A stretch of DNA of 64,000 bases from Candidatus Brachythrix odensensis. GTDB lineage: Bacteria; Chloroflexota; Anaerolineae; J036; Brachytrichaceae. The notes below the pieces were generated by a model that saw only the letters and a list, made by a program, of their open reading frames with translations, ran no database searches and was not told where the DNA came from. This document shows, piece by piece, positions 20,076 to 28,421 of the stretch (position 1 is its first letter; every line of letters starts with the position of its first letter). The stretch is taken from NCBI GenBank assembly GCA_016714465.1, contig JADKDT010000013.1, forward strand, positions 95,308-159,307. Direction: 5' to 3'. Position numbers and translations under genes: made by a program.

Positions 20076-21275
20076 ATGCGTAACATTCGCCGCCTTTTCC
20101 TCCCGCTCCTCGCAGGAATGCTCGTCCTGGGCGCTTGCTCCGTTCAGAATCCGTTTGCCACGGGAGACCGCGGCGCTGCAAGCGCGACGCCCGCGCCGAC
20201 CGTGGTGCCGCTTCCGACCGCAGTGCTCGTCTCGCGCGCGACGGTGGCGGTCGACGGCGCGCTTGCTCTGGCGCTGCCGGCGACGCAGCTTGGCTTCGAA
20301 ACAACCGGCCGCGTGATCGAAGTCAACGCGGTTCCCGGGACCAAAGTGAAGAAGGGCGTGGTGCTCGCCCGACTTGACGACGTCGCGCTGCAAGATGCAT
20401 TGGCCCAGGCGCGCGAGCAACTCGGCCTTGTCGAAGCGCGTCAGGCGCAGGCCGCCGCGCCTGCCACTGCGCGCCAACCCGATGTTGACTCGGCAAAGGC
20501 GAGTTTGAACGCCGCTTACGCCGCGTACACCGACCTCACCAAGCGTCCGACCCAAAGCGGTATCGAGCAGGCGCTCAGGAGTTGGAACCAGGCCAAGAAC
20601 CAGCTCTGGTCGGCCCAGATCGCGCGTGATAGCGCGTGCGCCTCGCGCGAGGCAATCGTATGCAAAACAAACGAGGCGTCAGTCGGGGCAGCCTTCGAGG
20701 CGGAACGCGGCGCCTACCAGCGCTATCTCGACGCGCAGCGGGGCGCGACCGCGCAAGAACTTGCCCAAGCCTATTCGTCCATCGCCTCGGCCGATGCGCG
20801 CCTGAAACAACTTACGGAGCCGGTCACCCAGACTGTGGAGCAGCGCCAATTGGCCGCGACTGAACTCAGCCAGGCGAAGTCGGCGGTGGCCCGCGCCGAA
20901 CGCAACCTGAGCCGGGCGGCATTGCTCAGCCCGTGCGATTGCACCGTGCAGGACGTGACCATCGCGGTCGGGTCGGCGGCCAGTTCCGCGCCGGCGTTTG
21001 TCCTGGCCCAGACCAGCGCGCTGGTCTTTCGGAGCCCGAACCTGTCCGAACGCGATCTCGCCGCGATCCGTGTCGGTGCCGCCGCAACCCTTCGTCTGAA
21101 GCCGTTTGACCGGACGTTTACGGGCCGGGTGAGCGCCATTCTGCCGCAAGCATCCGGGACCCAGGGCAACGCGGCGATCTTCACAATCGTTATCGATGTG
21201 GATCCGGCGGACGCGCTCCTGGATGCCGAGCTCCTGCCCGGGATGACCGGCCAGGCCGAGATCACGGCGCGTTGA
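20076..21275 (+). CDS. HlyD/MacA-like efflux adaptor lipoprotein
   Basis: 399 residues. A lipoprotein signal peptide with lipobox VLGAC (Cys near residue 21) anchors it to the membrane. It carries the biotinyl-lipoyl-like half-motifs TGRVIEVNAVPGTKVKKGVVLARLD and LLSPCDCTVQDVTIAVGS. Between them is an Ala/Gln-rich helical hairpin, followed by a beta-barrel region. It starts 12 nt after the permease and completes a three-gene MacAB-like exporter. An outer-membrane component is not visible nearby, in line with a single-membrane or atypical envelope. Confidence 0.88.
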   Translation: MRNIRRLFLPLLAGMLVLGACSVQNPFATGDRGAASATPAPTVVPLPTAVLVSRATVAVDGALALALPATQLGFETTGRVIEVNAVPGTKVKKGVVLARLDDVALQDALAQAREQLGLVEARQAQAAAPATARQPDVDSAKASLNAAYAAYTDLTKRPTQSGIEQALRSWNQAKNQLWSAQIARDSACASREAIVCKTNEASVGAAFEAERGAYQRYLDAQRGATAQELAQAYSSIASADARLKQLTEPVTQTVEQRQLAATELSQAKSAVARAERNLSRAALLSPCDCTVQDVTIAVGSAASSAPAFVLAQTSALVFRSPNLSERDLAAIRVGAAATLRLKPFDRTFTGRVSAILPQASGTQGNAAIFTIVIDVDPADALLDAELLPGMTGQAEITAR

Positions 21276-21323
21276 TTTCCGGTGTAACATCGCTCCATTC
21301 TGTTAGCCGATTGAGAGGAACCC

Positions 21324-22533
21324 ATGCCGAACCGGCCAATCACATTTCTATGTCTCAGCAGCGCCGTCAAGGGCCATCTCCTGCTTGAGGAGCTGAAAGC
21401 TCAGGGTGCCCGCGTATTGCTACTGACCGAAGAACGCTGGCGTGACGCCGACTGGCCTCGGGAAAGCCTCGACGACATCATGTTTATGCCCAGCCTGGCA
21501 AACAAGCAGCATGTCATCAATGCCGTGGCCTATCTCGCCCGTGGCACGCAGATTGACCGAATTCTGCCGCTGGACGACTACGAAGTGGATACCGCGGCCG
21601 GACTGCGCGAGCATCTGCGCATCCCGGGCATGGGCGAAACGACGGCGCGCTACTTTCGGGACAAACTGGCCATGCGGGTCAAGGCGAACGAAGCCGGCAT
21701 CGCGGTTCCCGATTTTGTCGGCGTGTTTAACTATGACGTTATTCGCGAGTTCATGAGCCGGGTTCCCCCGCCATATATGCTCAAGCCGCGGGGCGAGGCT
21801 GGCGCGATGGGGATCAAGAAGATCAACGACTCGGAGGAGTTGTGGCGCTGGCTGGACAAGCTGGGCGACAACCAGTCGTACTACGTGCTCGAGCGCTTTG
21901 TGCCGGGCGATGTCTATCATGTTGACGCGCTGTCGTGGGAAAAGGAAATCCAGTGGGCGATTGCGAGCAAATATGGCGCTCCACCGCTGAGCGTGTCTCA
22001 CGGGGGGGGTGTCTTCACCAGCGCCACACTTGCGCCTGACGGGGACGAAGCGCGCCAGCTTTTTCAGTTGAACAAACAGCTTCTGAAGGAACTGGGCATG
22101 GTTCGCGGCGCAACTCATGCCGAATTCATCCGCGGGCGGGCGGATGGAAAGCTGTATTTCCTCGAGATTGCAGCCCGAGTTGGCGGGGCCAATCCTGGCC
22201 GACATGATCGAGGCTGCGTCGGGCGTAAACCCATGGCGCGAGGGGGCCCGGATCGAACTTGCCAACGCGCGCGGCGAGCAGTACCAATTGGGCGAGCGAC
22301 GGCGTGATGCGGCCGGGATCGCAGTTTGCCTTGCTCGCATGGAGTGGCCCGATCTCTCGACTTATGACGCGCCAGAGGTGGCATGGCGGATGGAGAAGCC
22401 CTGGCACGCCGGTCTGATCGTGCGCTCGCCCGACGCGACCCGAGTGCAGGCGCTGCTGAATGAATACAAGGAGCGCTTCGCGTCCGAGTTTGTCGCGACG
22501 GGCGAAGTGCTGGAGACCGGGCGGAATGTTTGA
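21324..22533 (+). CDS. ATP-grasp ligase (carbamoyl-phosphate-synthase-like), frameshifted near 22190
   Basis: The first frame (to 22307) gives N-terminal FLCLSSAVKGHLLLEELKAQGARVLLLTEE, a Rossmann-like preATP-grasp domain, then TTARYFRDKLAMRVKANEAGI, PPYMLKPRGEAGAMGIKKI (ATP-binding Lys), YYVLERFVPGDVYHVDAL and KLYFLEIAARVGGA. The second frame continues ILADMIEAASGVNPW to 22533. A one-base indel at about 22188-22192 separates them. The reconstructed protein has about 402 residues and ligates an unknown carboxylate to an amine. It faces the ligase cluster on the other strand, tail to tail with the deoxynucleoside kinase, so it may belong to the same pathway. Confidence 0.83.
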
Positions 22534-22612
22534 ATCCGGTCCGTTGGAGCGTGGGCTTTAGCACGCCAGGGTGCGTATGGCGTTAGCTCTTTCGATCATT
22601 TCCGGCTGAAGC

Positions 22613-23236
22613 CTACGTTCCAAGAGTCAGGCGCTGCCGCACGACCTCGACCACCTGGTCGAGGTCGCCCGCTTTTCGCCAGTCGAGCGCGCAGGCATCG
22701 ATACTGGCCAACGGGCAAAGTCGAAATCCATTTGCCCAGCGATTGTAAAGATCGTTCAGCCGTTCCAGGTAATCAGGTGGAATCGACTGTTCGTAGCCGC
22801 GATTGCGTTCCGCGATACGATCCAACAGGGTCGACACAGGCGCGCGCAGGTAGATGACCAAATCAGGCGCCGGGATCGCCATCGACATCGTGGTGTAGAG
22901 GTCGTGATAGGTTCGCCAGTCGCGGGCGCTCATGTGCCCCTGTTCAAACAGATTGCGGGCAAAGATCTCAGCATCCTCATACAAACTGCGATCCTGGATC
23001 ACCGAGGTTTCGCGCAGCCCGATGCGGAAGTGTTGTTCCAGGCGTTTTGACAGAAAGAAGGTTTGCGAGTGAAAGCTCCAGGTCGGCATGGACTGGTAGA
23101 AGTCGGCGAGATACGGATTTTCAGCATGCGGCTCAAAAGCCGCCTGCCAGCCCAGACGCCGGGCGAGGCCCTCAACAAGGGTTGATTTTCCAACCCCAAT
23201 GTTTCCAGCGACGACGAGAAAGTGATGGTGCGACAC
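22613..23236 (-). CDS. Deoxynucleoside kinase (dNK/dCK-dGK family)
   Basis: Phosphorylates a deoxynucleoside with ATP. The 207-residue protein has the P-loop VVAGNIGVGKSTLVEGLA, the substrate-binding Glu in FEPHAENPYLADFY, the DRS motif (VIQDRSLYEDAEIF) and the LID arginines IAERNRGYEQ. It is the last gene of a minus-strand run that starts at the esterase genes, 23 bp after the carboxylate-amine ligase. Whether it belongs to that pathway or is only carried along is not clear. Confidence 0.9.
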   Translation of the reverse strand: MSHHHFLVVAGNIGVGKSTLVEGLARRLGWQAAFEPHAENPYLADFYQSMPTWSFHSQTFFLSKRLEQHFRIGLRETSVIQDRSLYEDAEIFARNLFEQGHMSARDWRTYHDLYTTMSMAIPAPDLVIYLRAPVSTLLDRIAERNRGYEQSIPPDYLERLNDLYNRWANGFRLCPLASIDACALDWRKAGDLDQVVEVVRQRLTLGT

Positions 23237-23259
23237 GACCAGCCTCGGGTCGGAGCGGC

Positions 23260-24373
23260 CTAGAGCACGCCCTCTTCGGTTTCGAGGATCAAGTGGTCGA
23301 CCACCGCCTTGAGGCTGCCGGTCTCGCGAAAGACCTTGAGTTGGCGGTCTGCGCTGCTGCCTTCCTCCAGAATACGGTAAGCGTATTCCACTTCCTTGCG
23401 GCTGCCCAATTCATCCACGACATCGCCGATGAACCACTCGATCATTTCCTTGATGAGCTCGCGGGCGGGCATCTCCTCTTGCTTGCCAAAGTCGATGAGC
23501 TTGCCATCCAGGCCGTAGCGGACGGCCCGCCATTTGTTCTCATCGATCATCGTGTTTGGGTATATCCGAAAGGTCATGTTGCTGCTGCGCAGTTTCCAGC
23601 ACTTGTAGCAGATTGCCTGGAAAATCGCGGCCATGCAAACGGCCTCGTCGACACGCGTGCAGACATCGCAGACCCGGAACTCGAGGGTGGGGTACTTGTG
23701 ATTTGGCCGGCAATCCCACCAGATCTTTGACGCATCCGGAATCGTGCCGGTCTTGACCAGCGTTTTTACGTAGTTCTGGTACTCGCCATGCGACGCGAAA
23801 TACCGGGGCTGTTCCGGAGCGCGGAAGTTCTTGAAGATCACGCTGCGATAGCTCTTTGAGACCGGTGTCGTTACCCACCCAGAACGGGGAGCTGGTCGAG
23901 AGGCACAGCACATGCGGAATGAGATAGCGCGCGACGTTCACGACGTCGATCATGACCTCGGGGTCTTCGATGCCGATGTGAACGTGCGTACCGAAAATTA
24001 AAAGCTGCTGGGCGAGTACGGCCATGTCGGCCCGCACGCCCATGTAGCGTTCCAGCGGCGTGATGGGCTGGTCCATCCAGTTGGAGAAGGGGTGTGTTCC
24101 GGCCGAGACGATCTTCAGCCCCTTGCGGGCGGCCAAAGACATCAGGTCTTTGCGCAGGCTGATCAGCTCGCGTTTCGCGTCGGCGGGTGTGTTGCAGATA
24201 TCGGTGCCGACCTCGACCATCGACTGGTGCAATTCGGGCTTCATGCTCTCGAAGATGCGCATCTTGCCCGCTTCTTCGATCAGCTGAGTGATGTACGATT
24301 TGAGTTCGCGCGTCTCCGGATCGACGATCTGGTACTCTTCCTCGATTCCGATATTGAATGTGGGTGCCTTCAC
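23260..24373 (-). CDS. GCS2-family carboxylate-amine ligase (YbdK-like), frameshifted at 23855-23857
   Basis: Member of the glutamate-cysteine ligase 2 superfamily, which forms amide bonds with ATP. N-terminal FNIGIEEEYQIVDPETREL holds the metal-binding glutamates. GTDICNTPADAKREL, SAGTHPFSNW and IFGTHVHIGIEDPE follow, then PTLEFRVCDVCTRVDEAV. The first frame ends its sensible part at FWVGNDTGLK and the other resumes SYRSVIFKNF. Removing one A of the run at 23855-23857 joins them into a ~370-residue protein of normal length. It is 31 bp downstream of the circularly permuted ATP-grasp gene. Confidence 0.88.
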
Positions 24374-24404
24374 AGTATTTCTCCGTTGCGCAGCGGTAAC
24401 GCCT

Positions 24405-25793
24405 TCAGCGCTTTTCGATCACAAAGGTCGGAACTGTAGAGCCGCCGCCGGCCGTGACGTTCAGCAGGGCGGCCGTCGAGAGCCGGGTCAGGCAGCCGCT
24501 GGCGTACTGGCTGTCCCAGATATACGGATCGGTGTCCAGCATCCGGTCGATGACCTGAGCGTGCCCATCCACAAAGCTGGGGTAGGGCTCGCTCGGTATA
24601 GCCACTTTGCGTTGGACAATGGCTTTTTCCTTGAGATAATCGGTGATCTTCTGCTCCCACTCGGTCTGGTCTACCGTCCAGCCGAGCACGATGCCCTTTC
24701 CGCCATATTCGTCATTGGGCTTGAGGACGAGCATGTCCTTGTTGTCGCGGACAAACGGCACAAGATCAATCCGGGCGCCCTCGTACAGGGTGTGGCGTTC
24801 GCTCAATTCGCGCGTCCACGGGATGAAGGTCCGAATGGCGCGGACCTCCGATGCGCTGAACAACGCCTCATTGCGCTCATCGCTCAGCACGGCCAGGCTG
24901 GCTTTCTGATGCAGGATCTTGCACCGGTAAGGGTTTGACAGGCAGGCCTTTCGGTCATTGACCGCCCGGATGATCGGATGCCCGAGCCCCTCCGGACTGC
25001 GGGTGACCAGCTCGGTCAGGAGCACCCGCTTGTAGACCATGGTGGCGTGAAAAGGCTGGCCCTGCTCATCAAGGACGATAAGCTTGCCATCGACGTACTC
25101 CATTTCGCGCGGGTCGGCGATGACGCATTCGTAGCCCATCTCGCGGAAGTAGTCCCGGAACAGCACAAATTCGCTGTAGGTCGGCACTTCCTTCCAGTCG
25201 GCGATTGCGATCCGCATCCGTTCGCCCGATGCCCCAACTCCTGATTTCGCATAGGCATCAACCAGGGCATGCAGCATATGGTGCCGGCCGGGCAGGGAAC
25301 GGACCTCATACTCGCGCTCGAATAGGCGCATCGCCGGTATCCCGTAGAACATGTCCGACAGGACGTCGCTGTAGGCCACTGCCGCCGGCGTCTCGGCGTT
25401 GTACTCTGTCATCATCAACGTGCCGATTTCGATGTCATCGGTGACAAAGAAGCAGTCCATCCGCGCATTCGGGCTTGACGAGAAGCCAGGATTGAACGGA
25501 ATCAACTCCTTTTCCCAATCCGAAAGCATGAACTGCTCAAGCACGTCCGGACGCTCAAGCGCGGCCGCCTCGGCCTTGTTGAAGGCCGGCAGAATCAGTT
25601 TGAGCGAGCGCTGCAGGTAGTGATACTGCCTGGTGGTGAGAAAGCGAGGCCGCAGCACGCTCGCGAGCGGGCGGGTGCCGAAGTAGAGGTTGCGTCGGCG
25701 ATGCTGGTCCTCGAGGTGGAAGTTGCTGTCCGCGGCGATGTCGTCGGTCAGCAAGCCGTGATAGGTATCGATTGCCTCGCGCAGTTGAGTCAT
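24405..25793 (-). CDS. Circularly permuted type 2 ATP-grasp protein
   Basis: 462 residues. RMDCFFVTDDIEIGTLMMTEYNAETPAAVAYSDVL and, towards the C-terminus, DMLVLKPNDEYGGKGIVLGW (ATP-binding Lys and glycine loop) with AGGGSTVPTFVIEKR at the end give the order expected for circularly permuted ATP-grasp proteins. These are often found with GCS2 ligases and are thought to make or modify peptide-like metabolites. The gene lies between a conventional ATP-grasp gene (24 bp upstream) and the GCS2 gene (31 bp downstream), indicating one operon. Confidence 0.85.
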   Translation of the reverse strand: MTQLREAIDTYHGLLTDDIAADSNFHLEDQHRRRNLYFGTRPLASVLRPRFLTTRQYHYLQRSLKLILPAFNKAEAAALERPDVLEQFMLSDWEKELIPFNPGFSSSPNARMDCFFVTDDIEIGTLMMTEYNAETPAAVAYSDVLSDMFYGIPAMRLFEREYEVRSLPGRHHMLHALVDAYAKSGVGASGERMRIAIADWKEVPTYSEFVLFRDYFREMGYECVIADPREMEYVDGKLIVLDEQGQPFHATMVYKRVLLTELVTRSPEGLGHPIIRAVNDRKACLSNPYRCKILHQKASLAVLSDERNEALFSASEVRAIRTFIPWTRELSERHTLYEGARIDLVPFVRDNKDMLVLKPNDEYGGKGIVLGWTVDQTEWEQKITDYLKEKAIVQRKVAIPSEPYPSFVDGHAQVIDRMLDTDPYIWDSQYASGCLTRLSTAALLNVTAGGGSTVPTFVIEKR

Positions 25794-25817
25794 TTTCCGG
25801 TGGTCCTGCAGCGCCAG

Positions 25818-26741
25818 CTATGCCGCGCCAAACATCGCCGCCCAGGTCAGGTCGTCGATCTGAGGCTGGGGATTCAGGGCATAGTCGATGCACATGTCGG
25901 CCATCTTTTCCACGCACCAGCGGTGATAGTCCTGGCCGGTCGAATAGATGTCCATGTCGGGGGCAGGATTCATGAAGTCGATGGCATACGGCACGCCGTC
26001 GCGCACGGCATACTCAATCGTGTTCATGTCGTAGCCGAGCGCCTTCACAATCTTGAGCGAATCGGCCACGACGCGGGCGTGCATCTCGGGCGACAGATCA
26101 TGCGCCAGATACTGGCGCTTGTCCGGATCGTACTTGCTGACCAGGATCTCTTTTTGGCCAATGCACATGCAGCGCAGGTAGTTGTCCCACTTGATGAACT
26201 CCTGCAGGACCATCGTCAACAGCCCAGAGTCGTTGTAGGCCCGCCACATATCGTCCCAGGTCTTGACGATGCTGACGTTCTTCCAGCCGCCGCCGTGGGC
26301 GTCTTTGAGCACAACCGGGAACCCGCCCAGATAGTCGATATGGTCCTGCCATGGCACGGGGTATTCCAGGTTGCGCAGGCTCTCGGTGTGGACAATTCCG
26401 GGCACATAATCCTTGTTGGGCAGGACCACGGTCTTTGGGCTGGCCACGCCGAGCTTCGTTATCAACGACGCGCCAAAGAACTTGTCATCGGCCGTCCACA
26501 TAAACGGGTTGTTGATCACCCGGGTGCCCTGCAGCATGGCGCTCTTCAGATAGGAGCGGAAGTAGGGCACTTCGTGGGAAATGCGATCCACGATGACGGC
26601 GTACGGATTGGCCTCGTTCATCCGGGTGCCGCCCATCTTGACGAACTCGGCGGTCACGCCAGCGTTGCGCTTATTCACTTCCTCGATAAAGGCGGGCGGC
26701 CATGACCATTCGCGTCCTACGATGATTCCGATTTTCTTCAT
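25818..26741 (-). CDS. RimK-like ATP-grasp ligase
   Basis: 307 residues, beginning MKKIGIIVGREWSWPPAFIEEVN after a strong TCGGAGGAAC ribosome site. The preATP-grasp domain is followed by MWTADDKFFGASLITKLGVASPKTVVLP, the ATP-grasp core GGFPVVLKDAHGGGWKNVSIV, TMVLQEFIKWDNYLRCMCIG, and the metal-binding end GVPYAIDFMNPAPDMDIYS. The DFMNPAPD segment replaces the more usual E-x-N of RimK-type enzymes. The acceptor and donor are unknown. It lies 72 bp downstream of the second esterase gene in the cluster. Confidence 0.87.
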   Translation of the reverse strand: MKKIGIIVGREWSWPPAFIEEVNKRNAGVTAEFVKMGGTRMNEANPYAVIVDRISHEVPYFRSYLKSAMLQGTRVINNPFMWTADDKFFGASLITKLGVASPKTVVLPNKDYVPGIVHTESLRNLEYPVPWQDHIDYLGGFPVVLKDAHGGGWKNVSIVKTWDDMWRAYNDSGLLTMVLQEFIKWDNYLRCMCIGQKEILVSKYDPDKRQYLAHDLSPEMHARVVADSLKIVKALGYDMNTIEYAVRDGVPYAIDFMNPAPDMDIYSTGQDYHRWCVEKMADMCIDYALNPQPQIDDLTWAAMFGAA

Positions 26742-26813
26742 TGTTCCTCCGAGAGCACTTGTTTTTGCGCGGCTTCGTGGGCGCATGGCGGGCGCCACGA
26801 GGCGCCCCGGGTT

Positions 26814-27548
26814 CTAGAAACGCGTGGCCAGGTAGTGGGGCAGCATGGCCCGCCAGGTCGGCCAGTCATGGGGCATATCGTACCCCCAGATGTCCAGTTC
26901 GTGGGGGATGCCTTTGGCTGACAAGATGCCTGCCAACCGGCGCGACGCATTGGCGTTTTCATAGGCCCCCTGGCCGGTCACAAGGTGAAGGTGCCGCTTG
27001 GACCGCAGCGAGACCAGGCTAGACTCGTCGTTCAAATTCGGCAGGTAGTCCACGGGATTGTTGAAATAGACGTTGTCGTCGTAGTGATCGCCGTGATAGT
27101 AGCCCCGAATGTCGTACGACCCGCTCATCGCGATCATCCCGTCGAACAAGTCGGGCCGCCGGAATACCTGATTGGCGCAGTGAAATGCCCCCAGGCTTGC
27201 GCCAGTCGTGATGATGCCGAACCGCCCGTTGCAGCTCGACCAGATGTAGGGCACCACTTCCTCGGTGATATAGCCGTTGTAGGCCTGTTGGCGCACTGCG
27301 GCGTCTCGCGGGTGGACCCGATCGTTCAGCCATGCCTCGTTATTAATGCTATTGATCGAAAACACCTTGACCTTGCCGCTGTCGATGAAGGGCGCAATCG
27401 CGTCAATCATGAGGAAGCGCTCGTACTCGAGGTAGTCGGCGGCCGCGGTTGGGAAGAAGAGCAGGGGAAAACCGTAATGGCCATACGTCACGATTTCCAT
27501 ATGCCGGTTAAGTCGGTCACTGTGCCAGCCGTCCAGTTTTCGCTCCAT
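26814..27548 (-). CDS. Putative esterase (alpha/beta hydrolase, esterase-D-like), second of a pair
   Basis: 244 residues, starting at the ATG whose last base is 27548. The stop of the upstream esterase shares one base (TAATG), so translation is coupled. The fold is that of the putative esterase family: FPLLFFPTAAADYLEYE, the nucleophile elbow GASLGAFHCAN with Ser in G-A-S-L-G, and a terminal acid-His part DMPHDWPTWRAML. It is a paralogue of the next gene, sharing DDNVYFNNP. No signal peptide, so cytosolic. Probably hydrolyses an ester or thioester made in the pathway. Confidence 0.82.
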   Translation of the reverse strand: MERKLDGWHSDRLNRHMEIVTYGHYGFPLLFFPTAAADYLEYERFLMIDAIAPFIDSGKVKVFSINSINNEAWLNDRVHPRDAAVRQQAYNGYITEEVVPYIWSSCNGRFGIITTGASLGAFHCANQVFRRPDLFDGMIAMSGSYDIRGYYHGDHYDDNVYFNNPVDYLPNLNDESSLVSLRSKRHLHLVTGQGAYENANASRRLAGILSAKGIPHELDIWGYDMPHDWPTWRAMLPHYLATRF

Positions 27549-28267
27549 TAGTCGTGCCCTCCCACATATAGGCGCATCATGCGCTCCCAGTAGGGCCAAT
27601 CATGCGACCAGCCATCCCACAGGCGTAACGCGTTGCCGATTCCCTTGTTCCATAACGCCGTTGAGAGCGACTGGCTTTCGGATCGCATCCGATCGTCCCG
27701 CCCGGTGGCCAGGATGATATCCAGGCGGCGCAGATCCGCCAGACGCCCCGGATCGGACTCGTTTCGGATGTAATCAGCCGGGTTATTGAAATAGACGTTG
27801 TCGTCCGAATAGCCCCCGGTGAAACGCCGAATGTCATATAAACCGCTCAGGCCGAGCGCCCGCCGAAACAGGTTGGGGTATTTGAGCGCAATCGCCACCG
27901 CATGAAATGCCCCGAAACTGGCTCCGGCCGATATCAGAAACGGATTCCCGTTCATTGCGGCGCTGAGCGGCAGGACTTCATTGACGATGTACAAGAAATA
28001 CTGAGTGTGGCGGTAGCCGCGCTGGCCAGGGTGCGCGCCGTAGTTGTACCAACTCTCCGCGTCGACGCTGTCCACGCAAAATACCTGAAGGTTCCCGTTG
28101 TCAATGTGGTCGCCCAGCACCCGCATCATGCCGCGGTCCTCCCACTCGTAGTATTTACCCTTTGAGGTGGGAAATACCAGCAATCGCGCCCCGGCATGCC
28201 CGAAAACGAGCATTTCCATTTCCCGGCTGAGCGCCGGGCTGTGCCACTTGAAATACTGTCGATTCAT
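27548..28267 (-). CDS. Putative esterase (alpha/beta hydrolase), first of a pair
   Basis: 239 residues from MNRQYFKWHSPALSREMEMLVFGHAG. The nucleophile elbow is SAGASFGAFHAVAIA, and the C-terminal DGWSHDWPYWERMMR carries the catalytic His. It is a tandem paralogue of 26814-27548. Frames extending to 28909 are antisense to the DUF1800 gene and not real. As the promoter-proximal gene of the minus-strand cluster, it starts about 155 bp from the divergent DUF1800 start, so the cluster promoter probably lies between them. Confidence 0.84.
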   Translation of the reverse strand: MNRQYFKWHSPALSREMEMLVFGHAGARLLVFPTSKGKYYEWEDRGMMRVLGDHIDNGNLQVFCVDSVDAESWYNYGAHPGQRGYRHTQYFLYIVNEVLPLSAAMNGNPFLISAGASFGAFHAVAIALKYPNLFRRALGLSGLYDIRRFTGGYSDDNVYFNNPADYIRNESDPGRLADLRRLDIILATGRDDRMRSESQSLSTALWNKGIGNALRLWDGWSHDWPYWERMMRLYVGGHD

Positions 28268-28421
28268 GCGTCCTATCAGATACCTTTCAGCGCTGCAAAG
28301 CGCCTCCACTCGACCGGCGGTTCCGGGTGCCAGAGACGCGCGAATATACCAGACAGCCGGCTTTACGCGCATTTTGCAATTCGCGCACACCAGTCTGGCA
28401 ATTGGAGACACAATTGCCGTC

